NCBI GenBank assembly: GCA_964235495.1 | Contig: CAXSAX010000008.1 | Location: 38,592 to 102,591 of the forward strand | DNA: 64,000 bases | Source of the DNA: LMUY01 sp964235495 | GTDB taxonomy: Bacteria > Pseudomonadota > Alphaproteobacteria > Acetobacterales > Acetobacteraceae | Direction of reading: 5' to 3' | Part shown: positions 45,896 to 53,305 of the stretch, in pieces | Layout: the number at the start of each line of letters is the position of its first letter | Position numbering within the stretch: the first letter of the stretch is position 1 | Position numbers and translations under genes: made by a program | Notes under the pieces: model-generated | Databases searched by the model: none | Told to the model about the DNA's origin: nothing | What the model saw: the letters and a program-made list of their open reading frames with translations, nothing else

Positions 45896-46846
45896 TTATT
45901 TAAGGCTTTGGCTAAAGCTTATTGGTGTGACATACATTCTTCCCCATTGATACTTATAATTTCCATGCCCGCCCTTGTGTAAGCCAAGATCAATCATCGC
46001 GTTGTAAATATCTTTCTGTGATTGTTCCCCAAGTCCATTCAAGTATGTTACACGAGAGCATAGAAGAGCCACTTGATGTTCATTGTTGTTAGGCAGGCCT
46101 GCAAGCGTCCCTACGCCTGAGATAGGCAACTTTATCACCTGATTGGGTGAAATGATTTGCTCAGGTGTTTTCGGTGTTCTCTCATATGCTTCTATCCTGA
46201 GTCGGACTTGGTCTGTGTCGTTACCTGATACAGGGTCACGAACTGAGCTTATTCCAGCAAGCTTGAATTTATTGTCGAAGCTATCTTCGCATGGTGGAAG
46301 CTTTTTAAGTTCAAATTCTATTTTCGTAGGACTTTGTAAGCTCAAATTTGACTCAAGACTGATCATTTTATGGTTGATATTGACAATAATATTGGGCTTT
46401 CCACTGTTATTTACAATTAGAAGTGTGTAACTGTACGACATAGGAAAAAAGTTTTCTGGTAGACCGAAGCTTCCTTGCGAGCCAACAACTGGCGAAGCTG
46501 TGGGGTTTATCGTTGATAGGTTAACTCCGGGATTACTATAATCCTGTATAATATTTGCTTGAGTATTTATTGTAGTTTTTAACTTGAGTATTTCTACATA
46601 CATATCTGCATGTATATCTGAAAAAGACAGAAGTGTGTTAAGAAACATCCATAGGAGCACGCTGAAAGCTTCGATTGATCCTATAAGCCTTGTCCAGTTT
46701 TTCTTGGTAAAACCAGACTTATTTAGGCTCTTGAGGAGGAAAACTATTACAATATTCAAAGCAGTGAAAGTACCGAAAATTGCTGTGATTACGCCGCCTG
46801 TAAATCTTGTGATTAAGTGAGGATAAAGGGCATGTATGATCAGCAT
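45896..46846 (-). CDS. Orphan two-helix membrane protein encoded on AT-rich islet
   Basis: Protein of 316 aa that I do not recognise. Two transmembrane helices (about 14-38 and 54-74) are joined by a basic loop (KSLNKSGFTKKNWTR), so that loop should be cytoplasmic and the 240-residue C-terminal part periplasmic. A short helical stretch (about 80-100) follows, then a beta-rich region with a Pro/Gly/Asn-rich C-terminus. Base and codon usage are strikingly AT-rich compared with all neighbours (many AAT, ATT, AAA, TTA codons), so it was very probably acquired. ATG 46846 has a weak ribosome site. A surface, immunity or defence role is possible but unsupported. Confidence 0.7.
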   Translation of the reverse strand: MLIIHALYPHLITRFTGGVITAIFGTFTALNIVIVFLLKSLNKSGFTKKNWTRLIGSIEAFSVLLWMFLNTLLSFSDIHADMYVEILKLKTTINTQANIIQDYSNPGVNLSTINPTASPVVGSQGSFGLPENFFPMSYSYTLLIVNNSGKPNIIVNINHKMISLESNLSLQSPTKIEFELKKLPPCEDSFDNKFKLAGISSVRDPVSGNDTDQVRLRIEAYERTPKTPEQIISPNQVIKLPISGVGTLAGLPNNNEHQVALLCSRVTYLNGLGEQSQKDIYNAMIDLGLHKGGHGNYKYQWGRMYVTPISFSQSLK

Positions 46847-46952
46847 GCCAAGCTCACGGAAAACGTATACAAGACCTGTAGGCGACTACTGGCAGCTTTC
46901 TCGTTTTTAATGCCATCTAACACGAGCTTAGAAGTGACATGGACAATAAAGG

Positions 46953-46960
46953 TAAAAAGG
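46953..46960. repeat. Right copy of 8-bp direct repeat flanking AT-rich islet
   Basis: Second TAAAAAGG, matching 45753-45760. It lies between the orphan gene and the thiE stop (46966). Fusing the two copies would leave the lipoprotein and thiE as intact convergent genes about 20 bases apart. The stretch 46847-46952 between the orphan start and this repeat is AT-rich and holds no recognisable gene. Confidence 0.5.
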
Positions 46961-46965
46961 CACGT

Positions 46966-47592
46966 TCAGGAAATAACGCTTAAAAGTTCGACTATCGCCG
47001 CCGCAGGCCCGTCCGGATGGCCCCACACGGCCGCCGAAACGGCGATGAAGTCGGCCCCCGCCTCGACCAGCGGGCCGCAGTTCGTCGCCGTGATGCCGCC
47101 GATGGCGACGCACGGCACCTCCATCATCTCCGACCACCAGCGCAGGATATCCGGGTCCGCCATCTCTGGCGGCTCCTTGGTGGCGCTCGGGTGGAACGCG
47201 CCGAACGCCACGTAGTCCGCCCCCGCCTCGCCTGCGACCATCGCCAGGTCGCGGCTGCCATGGCAGGTCACGCCGAGCATGCCATCCTTCAGCACGCGCC
47301 GGGCCTCCGCCACGGCCATGTCGGTCTGCCCGATATGCGCCCCATCGCAGCCGGAGCGGGCGGCGAGGTCCGGCCGGTCGTTGAGCAGGAACGCCACGTC
47401 ACGCTCCTGCGCCACCGGGCGCAGCAGGTCGATCGCGCGCAGCAGGTCGTCCTCCGTCCAGTTCTTCAGCCGCAGCTGCACCGCCGCCACCGGGCCTGCG
47501 TCCAGGGCGGCGGCGAGGGTGTCGCGGAACCGGGCGGGGGCGAGCGCGGGCGGCGTCACCAGGTAAAGCTGGCAGCCGCCATCCTCAGCCAT
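46966..47592 (-). CDS. thiE: Thiamine phosphate synthase
   Basis: TIM-barrel enzyme of 208 aa that joins HMP-PP and HET-P to thiamine phosphate. Motifs seen are VAAVQLRLKNW, FLLNDRPDLAARSGCDGAHIGQTD, and the glycine-rich phosphate sites YVAFGAFHPSATK and VAIGGITATN. The final residues ELLSVIS use AT-rich codons next to the islet. ATG 47592 overlaps the fba 3' end by eight bases. Other thi genes are not in the window. Confidence 0.9.
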   Translation of the reverse strand: MAEDGGCQLYLVTPPALAPARFRDTLAAALDAGPVAAVQLRLKNWTEDDLLRAIDLLRPVAQERDVAFLLNDRPDLAARSGCDGAHIGQTDMAVAEARRVLKDGMLGVTCHGSRDLAMVAGEAGADYVAFGAFHPSATKEPPEMADPDILRWWSEMMEVPCVAIGGITATNCGPLVEAGADFIAVSAAVWGHPDGPAAAIVELLSVIS

Positions 47593-48505
47593 GGCCGCCG
47601 AAGATGTCGATCACCTGGCCCAGCAACGCCAGCGCCTCCTCGCGCGGCCGCTGGAAGGTGTTGCGGCCGATGATGGAGCCGTTGGCGCCGCCCTCGTTCA
47701 GCCCGCGGATGATGTGCAGCAGCCCCTCGGTGTCGGCGTGCTCGCCGCCGGAGAAGATCACCAGCCGGCGCCCGGCGAAGCAGCACTGCACCACGTGCGC
47801 CACCCGCTTGGCCATGGTGGAGCTGTCAATACGCTGCTCCTCGTACACCTTCTTGGCGGCGGGCAGGCTGAGCACCTCGCTCGGCGGCTTCACCTTGATG
47901 ATGTGCGCCCCCATCAGCGCCGCCATGTGGGCGGCGTAGGCGCAGATGTCGAACGCCGTCTCCGCCGCCTTGTCCAGGCCCGGGCCGCGCGGGTAGCTCC
48001 ACACCACCACGGCCAGCCCGGCGGACTTGGCCTCCAGCGTCAGCTCGCGCAGGTCGTTCATCTGGTCGAAGGCGTATTCGCTGCCGGGGTAGATGGTGAA
48101 CCCGATGGCGGCGCAGCCCAGCCGCAGCGCGTCCTGCACGCCGCCGGTGATCGCCTGGTCCTTCTCGGTGGCCAGCGAGTTGGAGCTGTTGACCTTGAGG
48201 ATGGTGGGGATGGCGCCGGCGAACGTGTCCGCCCCGCACTCCATCATGCCGAGCGGGGTGGCAAAGGCGTTGAGCCCGGCGTCGATCGCCAGCTGGAAGT
48301 GGTAGTGCGGATCATACGCCGGTGGATTGGCCGCGAAGGAGCGCGCCGGGCCGTGCTCGAAGCCCTGGTCCACCGGCAGGATGACCATCTTGCCGGTGCC
48401 GCCCAGCTTGCCCGCCATCAGGATGCGGGCGAGGTTCGTCTTGGTGCCGGGGTTGTCGCTCTCGTAGTTGTTGAGGATCGTCTTGACGCGCTCTGTCACT
48501 TGCAT
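47585..48505 (-). CDS. Class I fructose-bisphosphate aldolase (DhnA/FbaB type)
   Basis: Archaeal-type class I aldolase of 306 aa. It has MVILPVDQGFEHGPARSF near the N-terminus, the Schiff-base lysine region MGAHIIKVKPPS and the C-terminal phosphate-binding RLVIFSGGEH and GANGSIIGRNTFQRP. It cleaves fructose-1,6-bisphosphate in glycolysis and gluconeogenesis. ATG 48505 follows GGGAG eight bases upstream. It is coupled to thiE by an 8-base overlap. Confidence 0.9.
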   Translation of the reverse strand: MQVTERVKTILNNYESDNPGTKTNLARILMAGKLGGTGKMVILPVDQGFEHGPARSFAANPPAYDPHYHFQLAIDAGLNAFATPLGMMECGADTFAGAIPTILKVNSSNSLATEKDQAITGGVQDALRLGCAAIGFTIYPGSEYAFDQMNDLRELTLEAKSAGLAVVVWSYPRGPGLDKAAETAFDICAYAAHMAALMGAHIIKVKPPSEVLSLPAAKKVYEEQRIDSSTMAKRVAHVVQCCFAGRRLVIFSGGEHADTEGLLHIIRGLNEGGANGSIIGRNTFQRPREEALALLGQVIDIFGGHG

Positions 48506-48552
48506 CGGTCGGTCTCCCAAAGGCACTGTGGCGGCGGTGCGGTGATACGGGC

Positions 48553-48951
48553 TTACCCGAGCGTTGCCAGGCTGTCACCTTCAAGCCAGGCCGGTAGCCG
48601 GCGCTCCGCCCCGCGCCGCGCCAGGTCCAGCGCCGCCGGCCGCTCCGCCAGCAGCCGTGCCCCGGCCGCCGCCGCACGGGAGGCCACCAGCGGCCAGGCC
48701 GGCACCGCCGGGTCCAGCACCAGCAGGCGGCAGCCGGCCCGCAGCGCCTCCATGGCGCGCCCCGGCGCGTCGGCGCAGTCCAGGATGTCGGGGTGGCCCG
48801 CCGGTCCCAGCGCCATCAGCGCCCGCCACCAGCCGCACCCGGCGTAGATCGCCGCCCCCGGGCCGGACAGCAGCGTCACCGGGCGGCCCGGCGCGGTGGC
48901 GGCCAGCAGGTGCGGCAGGCCGTGCACCACCACGGCCGGAGGGGGCGTCAT
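48553..48951 (-). CDS. Conserved hypothetical protein
   Basis: Protein of 132 aa, very rich in Ala, Leu, Arg and Pro, without clear catalytic motifs or membrane helix. A Rossmann-like feel is given by VTLLSGPGAAIYAGCGWW and RLLVLDPAVPAW. I do not recognise a family. It lies 47 bases upstream of the aldolase on the same strand and could share its transcript. It is divergent from the small pre-zapA gene. Confidence 0.55.
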   Translation of the reverse strand: MTPPPAVVVHGLPHLLAATAPGRPVTLLSGPGAAIYAGCGWWRALMALGPAGHPDILDCADAPGRAMEALRAGCRLLVLDPAVPAWPLVASRAAAAGARLLAERPAALDLARRGAERRLPAWLEGDSLATLG

Positions 48952-49011
48952 ACTTGACCTTCAAGCGGTCTGGCGCTTCATGGTCAACCGTAAGGGTCTG
49001 GGAGTGTTTGG

Positions 49012-49182
49012 ATGGCAGGCGAGGAAGCGGACGCGGCGGACAGCCTGGCGCGGCTGGAAGCGGCCCTGGACCGCATCGCCGCCCAAGCCCCCAAGTCGGC
49101 GCCGATCGACGTTGCCGCCTTGGCCAGCCGCCTGGACGGGCTGATCGACCAGGTGCGCGACGCCCTCGCGGCCGAGGGCTGA
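49012..49182 (+). CDS. Small helical protein upstream of ZapA (DUF4164-like)
   Basis: A 56-aa protein with GGGAG seven bases before ATG 49012. The sequence (for example DSLARLEAALDRIAAQA, LASRLDGLIDQVRDALA) has heptad-like spacing of Leu/Ala and should form a short coiled coil. Small helical proteins in this position ahead of zapA are common in alphaproteobacteria. It ends four bases before the zapA start, so the two are probably cotranslated and may act together at the Z-ring. A longer open frame (48896-49144) in another phase is a shadow. Confidence 0.65.
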   Translation: MAGEEADAADSLARLEAALDRIAAQAPKSAPIDVAALASRLDGLIDQVRDALAAEG

Positions 49183-49186
49183 GCTG

Positions 49187-49549
49187 GTGGCGCAGCTGAC
49201 GCTCAAGATCAACGGCTACGCCTACACGCTGGCCTGCGAGAACGGCCAGGAGACTCACCTGCAGGAGATGGCGCGCGAGGTCGAGGCGCGCATCGAGGCC
49301 AACCGGCCGATCGGCGGCGCGGCCGGCGAGGGCAGGGCGCTGGTGCTGGCTGCCTTGCTGATGGCCGACGAGCTGCACGACTTGACGGCCGAGATGGCCG
49401 GCCTGCGCCGCCAGTTGAGCCTGGCGCCGGGCGGGGCAGGCGCCGCACCCGGCGCGGAGGCCGAGGCGCTCGACGCGAAGTCCGTCAAGCGCATCGCCCG
49501 GCTGGCGCGCAAGGCGGAGGACATTGCGGCGGGGCTCGACCAGCCCTAG
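49187..49549 (+). CDS. zapA: Cell division protein ZapA
   Basis: FtsZ-ring stabiliser of 120 aa. The ZapA N-terminal globular part is clear: LTLKINGYAYTLACENGQETHLQEMAREVEARI, then LVLAALLMADELHDLTAEM and a helical tail suited to coiled-coil dimers. The start is GTG 49187, just after the small coiled-coil gene. It is followed by 6S RNA, the usual order in proteobacteria. Confidence 0.88.
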   Translation: MAQLTLKINGYAYTLACENGQETHLQEMAREVEARIEANRPIGGAAGEGRALVLAALLMADELHDLTAEMAGLRRQLSLAPGGAGAAPGAEAEALDAKSVKRIARLARKAEDIAAGLDQP

Positions 49550-49556
49550 ATAGGGC

Positions 49557-49717
49557 GTGCGGGGCTGCCCGGTTCGTCAGGTCGCTCATGCCTCGGGCCG
49601 ATAAGCATTCTCCTCGGGGACTGGCGCTGCTGTGATCCTGGTCATGGTATCTGGTTCCCACCTGCACAAGCAGGCTCGGGAGCATGACATATTCCAACGG
49701 CCAGGGCGGCTCCGCAC
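49557..49717 (+). ncRNA. ssrS: 6S RNA
   Basis: A stretch of about 161 bases between zapA and the 5-formyl-THF cyclo-ligase gene, the conserved location of 6S RNA. Its ends pair (GTGCGGGGCTGCCCGG near the 5' end with CCAGGGCGGCTCCGCAC at the 3' end). Interrupted complementary arms follow, leaving a central region around CTCGGGGACTGG, as expected for the open-promoter mimic that binds sigma-70 RNA polymerase. Boundaries are set by the terminal pairing and may be off by a few bases. Confidence 0.78.
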
Positions 49718-49729
49718 ACTCCTTCAGAC

Positions 49730-50278
49730 CTGGACGCCCGCAAGCGGACTGCTCGCGCCGCCGCCAGGCTGCTGCGTCGCAGCGGCGACCCAACCGCCGG
49801 GTCCGCCCTGGCGGCCCACGTGATGGCAGCCGCGCTGATCCCGCCCGGCCGCACCATGGCCGGCTTCTGGCCGTTGCCGGACGAGATTGACCTGCGCCCG
49901 CTGCTTGCCGCCCTCCACGGCCGCGGCCAGCCCCTGGCCTTGCCCCGCACGCCGCCCCTTGGCCAGCCCCTGGCCTTTCACGCTTGGTCGCCCGGTGACC
50001 CCTTGCTGCCGGGCAGCTTCGGCACCGCCCATTCGGCCGGCCCGGCCGTGACGCCCGATGTGGTGCTGGTGCCGATGCTCGCGTTCGACGCGGCCGGCCA
50101 TCGGCTCGGCTACGGCGGCGGCTACTACGACCGCACCTTGGCCGCGATGCCCGGCGTGCTGGCCATCGGCTGCGCCTTCGCCGCCCAGCAAGTGCCTTGC
50201 GTTCCCGCCGGGCCGACCGACGTGCGACTCCACGTGATCGCCACCGAGCGCGGCATCATCCATACCAGCAAGGCCTGA
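49730..50278 (+). CDS. 5-formyltetrahydrofolate cyclo-ligase, apparently with CTG start
   Basis: Enzyme that converts 5-formyl-THF to methenyl-THF with ATP. The core is clear: VLVPMLAFDAAGHRLGYGGGYYDRTLA (ATP/Mg and folate site). Ordinary calling starts at GTG 49820, but the frame is open back to 49688 and encodes the conserved N-terminus LDARKRTARAAARLLRRS with the phosphate-binding Lys/Arg. No ATG, GTG or TTG exists there, so CTG 49730 is proposed (182 aa, normal length). No Shine-Dalgarno is seen. It lies 12 bases after the 6S RNA, so processing of the joint transcript could leave it leaderless. Confidence 0.75.
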   Translation: MDARKRTARAAARLLRRSGDPTAGSALAAHVMAAALIPPGRTMAGFWPLPDEIDLRPLLAALHGRGQPLALPRTPPLGQPLAFHAWSPGDPLLPGSFGTAHSAGPAVTPDVVLVPMLAFDAAGHRLGYGGGYYDRTLAAMPGVLAIGCAFAAQQVPCVPAGPTDVRLHVIATERGIIHTSKA

Positions 50279-50279
50279 C

Positions 50280-51089
50280 ATGCGCATCCTGTTCCTGGGC
50301 GACACCGTGGGCCGCAGCGGGCGGGAGGGGGCGGCGGCAGCCCTGCCGGTGCTGCGCGAGCGGCTGCGCATCGACCTGGCGGTGGTGAACGCGGAGAACG
50401 CCAGCCACGGCTTCGGCCTGGCGCCGGACATGGCGGCGGCGCTGTTCGCCGCCGGGGCGGACGTGATCACGCTCGGCAACCACGCCTGGGACCGCAAGGA
50501 GGTGATTCCCTACATCGCCCAGCAGCCCCGCCTGCTGCGCCCGCTCAACTTCCCGCCGGGCACGCCGGGTTCCGGCTCCGTGGTGGTGGAGGTGCCGGGG
50601 GGCCGACGGGCGCTGGTGATGAACGCGATGGGCCGGCTGTTCATGGACCCGCTGGACTGCCCGTTCCGCGGCACCACCGAAATTCTGTCCCGCTACCGGC
50701 TGGGCGGCACCGTGCAGGCCGCCATGGTCGACTTCCACGCCGAGGCCACCAGCGAGAAGCTGGCCTTCGCGCATTATTTCGACGGCCAGCTCTCCCTGGT
50801 GGTCGGCACCCACACCCACGTGCCGACGGCGGATCACCAGGTCCTGGCGGGCGGCACGGCGTTCCAGTCCGACGCCGGGATGTGCGGCGATTACGACAGC
50901 GTGATCGGCATGACGAAAGAAGGGTCCGCGGCCCGTTTCGTGCGTAAGGTTCCTGGCGAGCGGCTGGCGCCGGCGGAAGGCCCGGCCACCGTGTGTGGCC
51001 TGTTCGTGGAAACGGACGATGCGACGGGCCTGGCGCTGCGGGCCGAACCGGTGCGAAGTGGCGGCCGCTTGTCGCAGGCGATGCCATAG
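50280..51089 (+). CDS. YmdB-family metallophosphoesterase
   Basis: Protein of 269 aa of the YmdB/TIGR00282 family, which hydrolyses cyclic nucleotides. Metal-binding motifs are MRILFLGDTVGRSGR, NAENASHGFG, TLGNHAWDRKE, DFHAEATSEK and VGTHTHVPTAD. It starts one base after the cyclo-ligase stop, so they form an operon. Soluble, cytoplasmic. Confidence 0.9.
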   Translation: MRILFLGDTVGRSGREGAAAALPVLRERLRIDLAVVNAENASHGFGLAPDMAAALFAAGADVITLGNHAWDRKEVIPYIAQQPRLLRPLNFPPGTPGSGSVVVEVPGGRRALVMNAMGRLFMDPLDCPFRGTTEILSRYRLGGTVQAAMVDFHAEATSEKLAFAHYFDGQLSLVVGTHTHVPTADHQVLAGGTAFQSDAGMCGDYDSVIGMTKEGSAARFVRKVPGERLAPAEGPATVCGLFVETDDATGLALRAEPVRSGGRLSQAMP

Positions 51090-51103
51090 GAGGGGAGCGG
51101 GCG

Positions 51104-51349
51104 ATGTCGGTGATGCAATCGGCGGTTCAGGTGGCGGTGTCCGGCGGGCTCAGCCTCGGCGTGCCCCTATTGGTGGCGTTGCACGAATGGCGGGCAATCC
51201 GGCGCAACCGCGGCGGCGACGATGACGGCCGCCGCCCCCCGCCGGAGCCGTCACCCACCCCGCCGCGCGGCGGCAACGGCGCCCTGCCGACCTGCCTGGT
51301 CCCGACCGAGCAGTGGCGCGCGCCGACCCGGATGCGCGAGCTGGCGTGA
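51104..51349 (+). CDS. Small single-helix membrane protein
   Basis: Protein of 81 aa with one hydrophobic segment (about 5-27, AVQVAVSGGLSLGVPLLVAL) followed by a basic/acidic stretch and a Pro-rich tail. I do not recognise a family. ATG 51104 has a strong AGGAGGGG ribosome site and the gene follows the YmdB gene closely, so it is likely real and cotranscribed. Confidence 0.6.
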   Translation: MSVMQSAVQVAVSGGLSLGVPLLVALHEWRAIRRNRGGDDDGRRPPPEPSPTPPRGGNGALPTCLVPTEQWRAPTRMRELA

Positions 51350-51433
51350 CGCGGCCGGCCGGGCCGTTTGGCGCGGCCCGCCCCGGCCTGATACAAGGGC
51401 GGCTCCCCGCAACAGCGCACGAGACAGCAGGCC

Positions 51434-52186
51434 ATGGCCGGCCATTCCCATTCCAAGAACATCATGCACCGCAAGGGTGCGCAGGACGCCCGCAAGGCGC
51501 GCCAGTTCGCCAAGGTGATCCGCGAGATCACCGTCTCCGCCAAGCAGGGCCTGCCTGACCCGGCGGCCAACCCCCGCCTGCGCGCCGCCGTGGCCGCCGC
51601 CCGGGTGATGAACATGCCGAAGGACACGATCGACCGCGCCATCCGCAAGGCCTCCGACGCCGGCACCGGCAGCGACTACGTGGAGGTGCGCTACGAGGGC
51701 TACGGCCCGGCCGGCGTCGCCGTGATCGTGGAGGCGCTGACCGACAACCGCAACCGCACTGCCTCCGACCTGCGCACCGCCTTCAACAAGAACGGCGGCA
51801 CCCTGGGCGAGAGCAACTCCGTGGCGTTCCAGTTCAGCCGGGTGGGCGCGGTCCAGTATCCCCCAGGCGCCGCCAGCGCGGATGCCATGATGGAGGGCGC
51901 CATCGAGGCGGGGGCGGACGATGTGGAGAGCGATGCGGAGGGCCACGAAGTCACCTGCGCCACCGAGGCGCTGTTCGCGGTGCGGGACGCGCTGGAGGCC
52001 CGCTTCGGCGCCCCTGAGTCGGCCAAGTTCGACTGGCGGCCGAGTGTGAGCGTGACCCTGGACGACCCGGACCGCGCGGCGGCCCTGATGCGGCTGCTGG
52101 ACGCGCTGGAGGACAACGACGACGTGCAGACCGTGTACTCCAACGCCGAAATCCCGGACGGGATCATGGAGCAGCTGGCGGCGTGA
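51434..52186 (+). CDS. yebC: YebC/PmpR family protein
   Basis: Protein of 250 aa. The N-terminus MAGHSHSKNIMHRKGAQDARK and the segments NMPKDTIDRAI and EGYGPAGVAVIVEALTDNRNRT are characteristic. YebC proteins were described as transcription factors and also act on translation of polyproline stretches. It is followed by ruvC with a GTGA overlap, the classical yebC-ruvC arrangement. Confidence 0.94.
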   Translation: MAGHSHSKNIMHRKGAQDARKARQFAKVIREITVSAKQGLPDPAANPRLRAAVAAARVMNMPKDTIDRAIRKASDAGTGSDYVEVRYEGYGPAGVAVIVEALTDNRNRTASDLRTAFNKNGGTLGESNSVAFQFSRVGAVQYPPGAASADAMMEGAIEAGADDVESDAEGHEVTCATEALFAVRDALEARFGAPESAKFDWRPSVSVTLDDPDRAAALMRLLDALEDNDDVQTVYSNAEIPDGIMEQLAA

Positions 52187-52689
52187 TCCGCCTGATGGGC
52201 ATCGACCCGGGGCTGCGTTTCACCGGCTGGGGCGTGATCGCCGTGGACGGCAACCGGCTGTGCCACCTGGCCGACGGGGTGATCGCGACCGACGGGGACG
52301 CCAGCGTGCCGGACCGGCTGAAATGCATCCATGACGCGCTGACGGCGCTGTTCGGCGAGCACCGCCCGCACGAGGCGGCGGTGGAGGAGACCTACGTCAA
52401 CCGCAACGGCACGGCGACGCTGAAGCTCGGCTACGCCCGCGGCGTGGCCCTGCTCGCCCCGGCCCTGATCGGCATCCCGGTGCTGGAATACGGCGCCATG
52501 GCGGTGAAGCAGGCGGTGGTGGGCACCGGTGGCGCGAGCAAGGAGCAGGTCGCCATGATGGTGCGCCGCCTGCTGCCCGGCGCCACCCTGCGCCGGGCGG
52601 ACGCGTCGGACGCCCTGGCGGTGGCGATCTGCCACGCCCACCACCGCTCCAGCCGGCTGCGCGCCGCGAGCGGCACGGTGATGGCGTGA
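52183..52689 (+). CDS. ruvC: Holliday junction resolvase RuvC
   Basis: Endonuclease of 168 aa that cuts Holliday junctions. Catalytic residues: Asp8 in LMGIDPGLRFTGWG, Glu in AAVEETYVNRN, and the C-terminal acidic pair in ADASDALAVAICHAH. The start is GTG 52183, overlapping the yebC stop; ATG 52195 is a shorter alternative. ruvA follows after 13 bases. Confidence 0.95.
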   Translation: MIRLMGIDPGLRFTGWGVIAVDGNRLCHLADGVIATDGDASVPDRLKCIHDALTALFGEHRPHEAAVEETYVNRNGTATLKLGYARGVALLAPALIGIPVLEYGAMAVKQAVVGTGGASKEQVAMMVRRLLPGATLRRADASDALAVAICHAHHRSSRLRAASGTVMA

Positions 52690-52702
52690 CTGCCCCTTCC
52701 GG

Positions 52703-53305
52703 ATGATCGCCCAGCTCACCGGCCAGGTGTCCGGCCTGGAGGATGGCCGCTGCATCATCGACGTGTCCGGCGTCGGCTACCTGGTGCAGGCCTCCTCCCG
52801 CACCCTCGCCGCCCTGCCCACCCCGCCCGCCACGGCCCGCGTGCTGGTGGAGACGCAGGTGCGCGAGGACGCAATCACCCTGTACGGCTTCGCCGAGGCC
52901 GCGGAGCGGGACTGGTTCCGGCTGCTGCTGACGGTGCAGGGGGTCGGCGCCAAGGTGGCGCTGGGCCTGCTCTCCGCCCTGTCCCCGCGCGACCTGGTCG
53001 CCGCCGTCGCCGCCGGGGACCGCGCCAGCCTGACCCGAGCGCCCGGCGTCGGCGCCAAGCTCGCGGTGCGGCTGCTGTCCGAGCTGGCAGCCAAGGTCGG
53101 CGCCATGCCCACCGGCACGACGATGCCGTCCATGGCCGCCCCGGCGGGCGTGGAGGCGGACGCGCTGTCCGCGCTGGGCAATCTCGGCTACCGCCGCATG
53201 GAGGCGCACCCCATCGTGCTGCGGGTGCGGGAGCGGCTGGGCGAGGCGGCGGGGCTGGACGTGGTGATCCGCGACAGCCTCAAGGAGCTGGCCCGCTCAG
53301 CCTAG
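52703..53305 (+). CDS. ruvA: Holliday junction DNA helicase subunit RuvA
   Basis: DNA-binding subunit of 200 aa. The OB-fold N-terminal domain (1-65, MIAQLTGQVSGLEDGRCIIDVSG), two helix-hairpin-helix motifs (LLTVQGVGAKVALGLLSAL, LTRAPGVGAKLAVRLLSEL) and the C-terminal UBA-like domain III are all visible. ruvB, usually next, is absent; the 3' end overlaps the convergent fmt by nine bases. Confidence 0.95.
   Translation: MIAQLTGQVSGLEDGRCIIDVSGVGYLVQASSRTLAALPTPPATARVLVETQVREDAITLYGFAEAAERDWFRLLLTVQGVGAKVALGLLSALSPRDLVAAVAAGDRASLTRAPGVGAKLAVRLLSELAAKVGAMPTGTTMPSMAAPAGVEADALSALGNLGYRRMEAHPIVLRVRERLGEAAGLDVVIRDSLKELARSA

Noticed and set aside
45752..46965. Insertion sequence
   Set aside because: No transposase and no terminal inverted repeats; only an 8-bp direct repeat.
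48896..49144. 82-codon open frame overlapping the start region of the zapA operon
   Set aside because: The phase starting at ATG 49012 has the ribosome site and coiled-coil pattern and ends just before zapA.
49684..49890. 68-codon frame starting with ATG at the 3' end of 6S RNA
   Set aside because: It begins inside the 6S RNA and is out of phase with the conserved cyclo-ligase N-terminus.
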